NCBI GenBank assembly: GCA_948474755.1 | Contig: CAOLHI010001298.1 | Span: 62,001-126,000 of the forward strand | DNA from: Ctenosaura bakeri | Taxonomy: Eukaryota; Chordata; Lepidosauria; Squamata; Iguanidae | Direction: 5' to 3' | DNA length: 64,000 bases | Part shown: piece by piece, positions 56,836-64,000 of the stretch | Layout of the letters: every line of letters starts with the position of its first letter | How positions within the stretch are numbered: position 1 is the first letter of the stretch | Notes under the pieces: generated by a model | The model's database searches: none | What the model was told of the DNA's origin: nothing | What the model saw: only the letters and a program-made list of their open reading frames with translations | Made by a program: the position numbers and the translations under genes

Positions 56836-57032
56836 TGTTATCAGCTGTTGTGTGCCTTCAAGTCTTTTCCAAGTTATGGCAACCCTAAGGCAAGCCTATC
56901 ATGAGAATTTCTGGGGCTGAGAATGTGTGACATGCTCAAGGTCACCCAGTGGGTTTCCATGGCTGAGTGGGGAATTGAATCCTGGTGTCCATGGTCATAG
57001 TCCAATGCTCAGACCACTACAGCATGCTGGCT
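56836..57032 (-). mobile_element. tRNA-derived SINE (reverse orientation)
   Basis: It starts 'gttgtgtgccttcaagtctt', has 'cacccagtgggtttccatgg', and ends at the reversed A box near 'gaccactacagcatgctgg'. Confidence 0.88.
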
Positions 57033-57780
57033 CTCAATGCAAAGGGTGCCTCTTAGAAAAATTACATTTTTGTGCTATGAATCCCTCAGACAGCATGATC
57101 ACTGGCCATTCTGGTGGGGAGATTCTGGAGTTGCAGTCCCTAAAAGTAATATGTCCACGCCCTGGCTCTAGCATGGCCCTGATTTATTATGAAGCACCTT
57201 TGATATGATTCACACATGAAGGAATTATTTGCACATGAAGGAAGGAAAAACCTTCCATACTCTGTGTCACCTGCAATCAATTACTAATACAGATGGTCAG
57301 ATATCATGTAGTTAATATGAGAAGGTGACTTTTTATTTCGTACCACACTTCCATTAATGCAAATGACCAAGAAAATCCATAGCAGAAAATCCTTTTCACC
57401 TGATAAAGTGGTTGTAGCTATTCAACCATCATTCTTCCCAAAGAAGAATGAAGTTGAGTACATCTGCATGTAATTTGCATTGTGGAACCTTTTGAGGGGT
57501 TGTTTCAGTCTACAAAATCTAGTTAATGAAGTAAGTGAACTATTACAGGCCCTCCCATTACTTGGCTGAAATGTGACTATACAGGACTTCTTAGACTTCT
57601 TTGTTCAGTTGTGGAAAGAAGTCAGTCACATGAAGATTTCATTCCCCTCAGGATAGGTCTAACAGCTGCACCTTCATGCAAATCTCTTTTAAAACAGAGG
57701 CTTTTTGTACTGACAGTTTCACGACCAAGGAGACACATAAGAGGTTTAGAAAAATTTGAATGGCATTTTGAGATGCGAGC

Positions 57781-57790
57781 AAGATGGCGG
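57781..57790 (+). promoter_or_regulatory. YY1-like motif at the L1 5' end
   Basis: AAGATGGCGG fits the YY1 consensus (core ATGG). In human L1 a YY1 site near the first bases directs accurate initiation. Its role here is inferred from position. Confidence 0.55.
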
Positions 57791-58427
57791 ATCGTGAGGC
57801 AGCTTAGTGACAACGTAGGTCATTAAACTATCACCCAGTGAGGAATAGCTGGTTCGGTGAAAAAATCTAGGAACTGGTCCATAACCCCCTGATAAAGGGG
57901 ATTCAGAGGGGGCTTGAAGGGGACCTGAGGAAGCTATCAATCTTCAAGAGCCAACAATAGTAGGCTCGGAGAAGAAGAGCAGGGTCGGAGAGCAGCCACA
58001 TTCACGCTGGGGCAGCCGATTGGTAGAAAAACTGAAGAGAAGCAAGAACCTTTTTAAACGGTGAAGGTAGTTTATAGATCTAAAGAAAAGACGATCTGGA
58101 CTTTGATTTTGATTTTGGTGAGTGGATACTTTACAGTGTGTTATGCCAACGATGTAACAAGGAGCAATGGGGATTTTACATATTGAATAGAATAGAAGAA
58201 GGAGTAAAACACTGAACTGTTTTTTACAGGTTAAAAAAAAGACTCAGAATACATGCCTATTGAGTCTAAGAACAAAGAGTAAAGAATAAAGATTAAAGAT
58301 AAATAGAAATAGAAGGAAAAAGAAGTAAACAGAAGGGAAAGAAAAGAAAAGAACAGAAAGGAACAGTGTGTGTTTACTTACTAGGAACGGAAGATAGAAG
58401 TGGAGAAAAGTTGGGAAGGAGGAAAAG

Positions 58428-58437
58428 AAGATGGCGG
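58428..58437 (+). promoter_or_regulatory. Second YY1-like motif in the L1 5' UTR
   Basis: The same decamer AAGATGGCGG recurs 647 bases downstream, followed by a CpG-bearing 'aatgtaaccgcggttg'. It could mark a second promoter unit or an older 5' end. Confidence 0.45.
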
Positions 58438-59631
58438 AATGTAACCGCGGTTGAGATCAAAGCGACGGGGGGAAAGGGAGCAGAGACAGAGTAGAAGACG
58501 ATAGCTTCAACAGTAAAAGAAAGAAAAAACACACAAAGCAGAACACACAAAGTAAAACGGGACTAAAAAATAGAAATAGAAGGAGGACTGAGATTCTTGG
58601 CGGCTGTGTTTGTGACATTTTCCCAGCTTCTGAGACAATACGATGAGGAATAAAAGACTCAAAAGATAAACTTTAAAACTGTAAAACACTGACTTAAAAT
58701 TGGCATTGTGATTTAACTAATTCTACAAGGGGGAAATTCAAGCTAAGTCAAGTAAGGCTTCAATGAGAACCTCCCCCCCCCAGAAGAGCAAAAGCGCACG
58801 AGAAGACGGGGGTAAAATTTAACAAACTCGACTGGATTGTCTTTTTAAACATAAACTTATATACAAATATACTCTTATGGAGTAGAATGAATTAATTGTA
58901 TGATAACTGTATCTAGAAAATCTAACATAATTTATTGAAAACATTTCTATGGTTCTATGAATTTATGTGAATTATTTTATGTGAATTATTTATGTGAATT
59001 TCTATGTTCTATGTTTTTATGTTCTATGAATTTATTTGTGAATTTATAAAAAGGAGTTTCTGCTGAATATTTAATTGTAGGCTGTAGCATTGATTGGAAT
59101 TGATTGAATAGATTAACCATTAAATGTATTTAGAAAATTGACATAATTCATTGAAAATATTTCTGTGGTACTATGCATTTTTTAAGAAGGAGCTTCCATT
59201 GAATAATTAATTATATGCTGAAGGAATTGTTTGAATAGATTGATTAGAATACAGATTAATATATAGAATAAGAATATATAATATCAGTTTAGCAAAGGTA
59301 TAAATCCACTTAAATTACATTTATATACTTATCTATGCTTACTTATATTTATTATAATATACCATATTTATATTTATACGTATCTAGGTTAACGTAAGAA
59401 TTCTTTGTTATCCAAGGACAATTGTAACCTCTGATCTACTACTGACTGGTATAAAAACTGACTGACATTAATAGACATATTTTTCAATTGAATTTAATGA
59501 ATTAACTATAGTATTAAGAAAACTGTTAAGATTATAAGTGATCAGTTTTATGTGCTTAGTCAGTTGAAGTTTGTAATATTTCAGATATTTAAGATATATA
59601 ACACAGATATTATCTGATAGTGGTGATATAC

Positions 59632-60699
59632 ATGATGGATCCTCGAACCAGAAAAGGAGCAGCTAATGTAGCAGCAACTGTGAGCACTGCCACAACATCA
59701 GCAAGAAGAACATCAATAGATTTATCATCACAATCTAATGAATTACTAATGCAGATGATGGAAGAGTTTAGAAACTTTAAAGAAGAGATAAGACAAGATC
59801 TAAAAGAAATTAGGTTTGAGTTGCGTGCAGATATGAAGCAGGAACTGAATAAAATTGGAAAGAAGTTGGATAACATGACTAAAGATGTATCTACTTTAAA
59901 GGGAGAAACTAAAGCTTTGAAAGAGCAAACAAGACAAGTTGAAGACATGGTTGAGACACTCAGAAAGAAACAAGAAGAAGAGAAATTCCAGATAGATGTA
60001 CAAGAAATTAGATACCGGGAAATATGCCTTAAACTGAGAGGATTACAGGATTCTACTTCTGAAAATTTGTACAGGAAATTGATACTTGTGCTGGAGGAAT
60101 ATATTGAATCACCAGAGGAAAAGATAGAAGGAGCAATAGATCGGATATTTAGAACATCATCTAGAACAGCAAGAGAAAGGAAACTACCATGGGATATTGT
60201 TATTTGTTTTATGAGAACAATGATTAAGGAGCAAATATTACAGATGAGTTATGAGAAAAAACTAGTGGTGGATGATACAGAATTAAAAATATTTAAAGAT
60301 ATCCCATATCAGATTCTAAGGAAACATCAGGAATATAAACCATTGGCAAATTTTTTATTGAGAAATAAAATCAGTTACAGATGGGACAAACTTGAAGGAC
60401 TCTCCTTCACACACCAACAGAAGAGGTACAAAATAAACTCGATACATAAAGCAAAGGAAATATTGGAAAGGCTGAAAAAAGATTTTCAAAAATCACCATC
60501 AATCGAAAAAGTAGAACTAAATAAGGAAGAAGTTAAGAAACAACAACAGGAAGTAGCATTATTAGACTTAGAACATAGAAAGGATACTCCAGTAGAAGAA
60601 GGAGCCGTGGGAGAGTCTGGTGCCAAAAACTACGAAAGAGAAGGGGAAGAGAAAGAGACAGAAGAAGAAGTAGCAACAGAGGAAGAAGAAGAACATTAA
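59632..60699 (+). CDS. L1 ORF1 protein (RNA-binding chaperone), intact
   Basis: 355 codons from ATG at 59632 (MMDPRTRKGAAN...) to TAA at 60697. Upstream in-frame GTG codons are not needed. The N-terminus is Ser/Thr/Ala-rich. Residues about 35-125 form a charged heptad-rich coiled coil (EFRNFKEEIRQDLKEIRFEL, then TKALKEQTRQVEDMVETL), the trimerisation region of ORF1p. RYREICLKLRGLQ at about 134-146 starts the RRM. IFKDIPYQILRKHQEYKPL and NKISYRWDKLEG follow the C-terminal domain that binds RNA. From about residue 300 there is a long acidic tail ending in a Glu run, which is more than most L1 ORF1 proteins carry. The frame has no stop or shift, although the ORF2 of the same copy is dead. It acts in cis to package L1 RNA in cytoplasmic RNPs. 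Confidence 0.9.
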   Translation: MMDPRTRKGAANVAATVSTATTSARRTSIDLSSQSNELLMQMMEEFRNFKEEIRQDLKEIRFELRADMKQELNKIGKKLDNMTKDVSTLKGETKALKEQTRQVEDMVETLRKKQEEEKFQIDVQEIRYREICLKLRGLQDSTSENLYRKLILVLEEYIESPEEKIEGAIDRIFRTSSRTARERKLPWDIVICFMRTMIKEQILQMSYEKKLVVDDTELKIFKDIPYQILRKHQEYKPLANFLLRNKISYRWDKLEGLSFTHQQKRYKINSIHKAKEILERLKKDFQKSPSIEKVELNKEEVKKQQQEVALLDLEHRKDTPVEEGAVGESGAKNYEREGEEKETEEEVATEEEEEH

Positions 60700-60741
60700 A
60701 TTTGAGAAACGCCAAATAAAACAAGTTAAAAGAGTAACACA

Positions 60742-62715
60742 ATGACTATCAAAATTCAAACATGGAATGTAAAAGGACTTAACTCGGAATTTTAAAAAAG
60801 ACAGATTTTTCATTTCCTGGAGAAATAACGCCTGGACATAATTTGTCTTCAAGAAGTGAGAATCCGTACCCAAGATATGAAATATGTAAGGAATCCAAAA
60901 CTTGGTACCTGCTTTGCATCAACAATAGAGAAGAAGAAAAGAAGAGTCTTAATTTATAAAAATAATAAATAGCACACAAAAGAATTCTTCAAGGATAAAA
61001 ACAGTCAATATATCGGTGTAGAAATTACTGTTCATCAAAGCAAAATACTTATTGTTGGAGCTTATGCACCGAATGGTGCTAAAGGAAATTTCTTTCAAAG
61101 AATACAGCAAGAAATTATGAACTACATACAAGGCTCTAACCAAGACAGTGTAATCCTTCTGGGGGACATGAACGGTGTTATTAACCCTATATATGGTAGA
61201 TCTTCTCAAGAAAAAAATACTCAAAGCAATGGAAAGCTCCCAAAAAGTTTCTTTACGATGATGGACGAACTTTCTCTACTAGATATATGGAAATATAAGA
61301 ACAGCAAAACTAAAGGATATACCTTCTTTTCAAACCAATATAAAACTATGTCTAGGATTGATCTAATATTAGCTTCCAGAAATATTCTACTAAAGATAAA
61401 CAAAATGGAAATCATACCGAAGTTATGTTCAGACCATAACCCTATTCAAATAGAGATGAAACAATGGATAACAGACAAATTTTGGAGACTAAATGAAGAC
61501 ATATTGCATAAAGAAGATTACATCCAAAAAGCAAGAAAAGAAATTGTTAATTATTTTTTAGAAAACATCTCTACTGAGGTCTCCATGAAGTGGGTATGGG
61601 ATGCAAGTAAGGCTGTTATAAGAGGCCACTTTATAAAATGGAACTCAGAAATAAGAAAAAAGAAAGATGAAACAATAAGAAGAATTCTTGATCAAATGAA
61701 AGAAGTTGATAACCAATTAAGAAAAATCTGTCCAATGAAGAAATGATTAAGAAAATTAAGAATCTGCAGGTGCAACTAAATGAGATGAATTTACATGAAA
61801 TAAAACACCAAATTAGACAAGCATGTAAAAAAATTTTTGAACAAGCCAACAAACCATCAAAGTGGCTGGCATATAAATTAAGGAAAGAGGAAAAAAAGAA
61901 GAAGATGATTCTAGAGATTAAGAGAGGCAATAAAAGAATAACGCACCAAGAAGGCATCAAGAAAGCCTTTTTTGAGTATTATAAAAAGCTTTTCGATACT
62001 AACCCATCGTCAGATGAAGAGACCAAAAGAATACATCTTTATTTGGAAAACTGCAGAGTACCCAAAATTTCTGAGGAACAAAAAAAATATGCTAAATCGC
62101 CCGGTGGCAATGGTAGAAATCACAGAGGCAATTAAATGTTTAAAGCAAAATAAGGCACCAGGTCCCGACGGATTTCCAGCTACATATTACAAGATTTTTG
62201 AGCATGAATTGTCACTTCCTCTACAAAAGACAATAAATGAAATTACAGTGTGCGGATTACCAGACTCATGGAATAAAGCAAACATAACTCTTATCCCAAA
62301 AGAAGCTAAAGATCCGACAGACGTCAGAAATTATCGCCTGATACCCTTACTGAATACTGATTACAAACTGTTTGCATCAATATTGACCGAAAGATTTTAA
62401 AAAATCCTTTCAGTAACAGTACAGGAGGATCAAAATGGGTTTGTACCCAGAAGGAATATAAGGGATAGTTTAAGAACTGTCATAAATATTATAGAACATT
62501 ATGAGAGACATAATGAAAAAAAGTTAGCTATGGTTTTTGTAGATGTGGAAAAAGCATTTGATACATTGAAGTGGCCTTTTTAAAAGGCTATACTTATGAA
62601 GATGGACACAGGCCCTAAATTTATGACATGGATTAACGCGATCTATGATCAGCAGGAAACTCAATTAATTATCAACGGTGAAAAAACAAGTCCTATAACA
62701 GTGAAAAAAAGCACA
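60742..62715 (+). pseudogene. L1 ORF2 (endonuclease and reverse transcriptase), broken
   Basis: It starts MTIKIQTWNVKGLN, the APE endonuclease opening. Downstream are DIICLQEVR, VILLGDMNGV, MSRIDLILASRN and CSDHNPIQIEM, all endonuclease motifs. The RT follows with NKAPGPDGFPATYYK, ANITLIPKE, GFVPRRNIRDS and MVFVDVEKAFDTLKW. Defects seen: stops at 60793, 60826 and 60970; a shift near 61740 and a compensating shift near 62085 at an A8 run; stops at 62398 and 62581. The frame then ends at about 62715, just before the block that should lead to the catalytic YADD. The YADD and Cys-rich end are absent. No activity is possible in cis. Confidence 0.9.
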
Positions 62716-62975
62716 TTTATGTTGTGTCTCAGAAGGCATGTAGAAACAAATGGCATCTGTCTGCTGAGGGCTACCATTGCCCACTCCCATTCAGGTTCAG
62801 AAGGAAGTATTGCTCCCTACAGTGTCATCACAGCTTGCTCTCTTACCTGCCTAAACTTGTGAACATGCTGAATCTGAAGCTGATGCAGCCTGCTGGGCAT
62901 TGGTGGGAAATGGGCACAGTAGTAACTTTTTGGAGTATATCAGCAAGTATGTGAGTAAAGGGAACTGGTAGACTT
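62716..62975. other. Sequence replacing the lost L1 3' half
   Basis: After 'gtgaaaaaaagcaca' L1 similarity stops. 'gttgtgtctcagaaggcatg' onward is non-L1 and CpG-poor, and I recognise nothing in it. Confidence 0.45.
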
Positions 62976-62977
62976 TT

Positions 62978-63165
62978 GGTATGGTTTGAATGTTGGACTA
63001 TGACCCTGGAGATGAGGGTTTGATTCCTTGCTCGGCCATGGAAACCTGAGGGTAACCTTGAGCATGTCACATACTCTCAGCTCCCAAAAATCTTATGATA
63101 GGTTCACCTTAGAGTTGCTATAAGTTGGAAACGATTTCAAGACACACAACAACAATAAGAGCAAC
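62978..63165 (+). mobile_element. tRNA-derived SINE
   Basis: 'tggtatggtttgaatgttgg', 'gatgagggtttgattccttg' (B box) and the tail 'ggaaacgatttcaagacaca', then (CAA)n. Confidence 0.85.
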
Positions 63166-63179
63166 AACAACAACAATGA

Positions 63180-64000
63180 CAACAACACTTTGTTTACTTG
63201 GACTTGCAGGAAGCTTTTGAAAAAGTCCTTCATCAAAGATTCCTGAGAAAATGTAACTATCATACAGTAAGAGAAGAAGCCCTCTTTCGGATAAGTAACT
63301 GGTTAAAAGAGCAGTATGAGGAAGTCTCACAGTGAGGTCTCCCAAGTATCTGTATTTGGAGATAAAAAAAATCATAAATGAACTGGAATTTGGTGGCCAA
63401 GTCTTCTGGAGACATCAAGTTTTCTAGGGCAGCTTAGAACAAAAACAGTTGTGTAGGATTTCTCCATATTCCAAACTGAGAGAGCTGGCATTTTAATGAA
63501 AAGTGTTATTCACTGTAAAACTGTTTAGAGTGCTCCAGAGTAGATCAAAAAGTCTAATTTTACATACATGTTGATAGTGGCAGTGGCTGAACAGGAAATG
63601 GATTTGGAGGTTATGGTGGGTAGATCAATGAAAACAGTGAAAGCCAGCAGCTCTGGAAAAGATCAGTTTTGTGACCATCAGGAAAGGAATGCAAAATCAA
63701 ACTGCTAGTACCATACTGTCCTTATACAATATCTTTGGTGCAATCACACTTGGAATACTATGCACAGTTCTGATTTCCACATGCTCGAAGGGTCACCAAA
63801 GTGTTCAAAGGAATGGAAAAATTCTCCTATGGGAGAAGGTTATATTGGGTGATTTTTACCTCTGCCAAAAGGCTAGTCAGAGGGGATGTAAAAGGGAGAT
63901 ATAAAACTGACCATGGGATAGTGAATGTGGAAAAGAAGTTCTTAGTACACTAGAAATCGGATCACAAAATGAAATCGAACAATGGGAGATTCACAAAAGG
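63180..64000 (+). mobile_element. L3/CR1-like LINE, running off the window
   Basis: It opens in the reverse transcriptase with a DLQEAFEKVLHQRFLRK-like frame (63198-63250), the usual 'A-block' of CR1-clade RT, then RISNWLKEQYEE. Further on 'actgctagtaccatactgtc', 'ttggtgcaatcacacttgga' and 'ccacatgctcgaagggtcac' match the order at 34745-34880. Several stops interrupt the frame. It continues beyond position 64000. Confidence 0.75.

Larger units (their letters stand above)
57770..62715 (+). mobile_element. L1 retrotransposon, 5'-complete but 3'-truncated
   Basis: The order is 5' UTR (about 57770-59631), ORF1 (59632-60699), a 42-base spacer, then ORF2 (from 60742), which is lost near 62715 inside the reverse transcriptase domain. 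A YY1-like AAGATGGCGG lies within about 12 bases of the inferred 5' end, where such a site sits in other vertebrate L1s, which supports a full-length 5' end. No 3' UTR, poly-A or target duplication can be seen. L1s normally lack their 5' side, so a missing 3' side points to a later deletion or rearrangement. Confidence 0.88.

Noticed and set aside
1..64000. CRISPR arrays, operons or other prokaryotic systems
   Set aside because: No regularly spaced repeats, ribosome sites or compact gene runs; the sequence is vertebrate-like throughout.

Overview
The window is non-bacterial, repeat-dense genomic DNA that looks like a squamate reptile, probably an iguanian-type lizard. The inference rests on the mix of mobile elements seen together: tRNA-derived SINEs ending in a 'tgtgccttcaagt...' type tail, 5S-rRNA-derived SINEs, CR1/L3-type LINEs with ATTCTATG tails, an RTE/BovB LINE, a young-looking L1, a Penelope-like inverted unit, a SPIN (hAT) transposon and many foldback MITEs. 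No prokaryotic gene structure is present. Most long reading frames fall inside repeats or are chance.

Layout. From 1 to about 41 kb the sequence is intron-like or intergenic, sown with SINEs, short CR1/L3 and other LINE 3' ends, foldback MITEs, two LTR-like blocks (about 14.85-15.5 kb and 20.0-20.7 kb), a 455-bp hAT element (9980-10434), a Penelope-like inverted unit (about 25.25-25.56 kb) and several microsatellites. At 41701-43937 there is a complete SPIN-ended element with a perfect 8-bp target duplication. It carries a gag-like coding remnant fused to the C-terminal end of an L1 ORF2. At 44372-44935 lies the CpG-rich member of a MITE family that recurs about eight times in the window.

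The only good candidate for host coding sequence is one exon at 47733-48028 (+). It has clean splice sites and an open frame, but I do not recognise the protein. A possible upstream untranslated exon is at 46562-46669. Behind them come a decayed BovB remnant on the minus strand (about 48.56-49.86 kb), a second 5S-derived SINE, a 905-bp Tigger-like element built from tandem and inverted blocks (52515-53419), a CR1 3' unit, and a 4.9-kb L1 (about 57.77-62.72 kb). The L1 has an intact ORF1 and a 5' UTR with two YY1-like motifs. Its ORF2 is broken and the 3' end is missing. The window closes in an L3/CR1-like LINE.

The most interesting signals are the composite SPIN element, the Penelope unit with a decaying hammerhead-ribozyme core, the GGCCCTTT-ended MITE family with its CpG-rich copy, the L1 with unequal decay of its two ORFs, and the unidentified exon. 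All family names come from reading the sequence; no database search was run.
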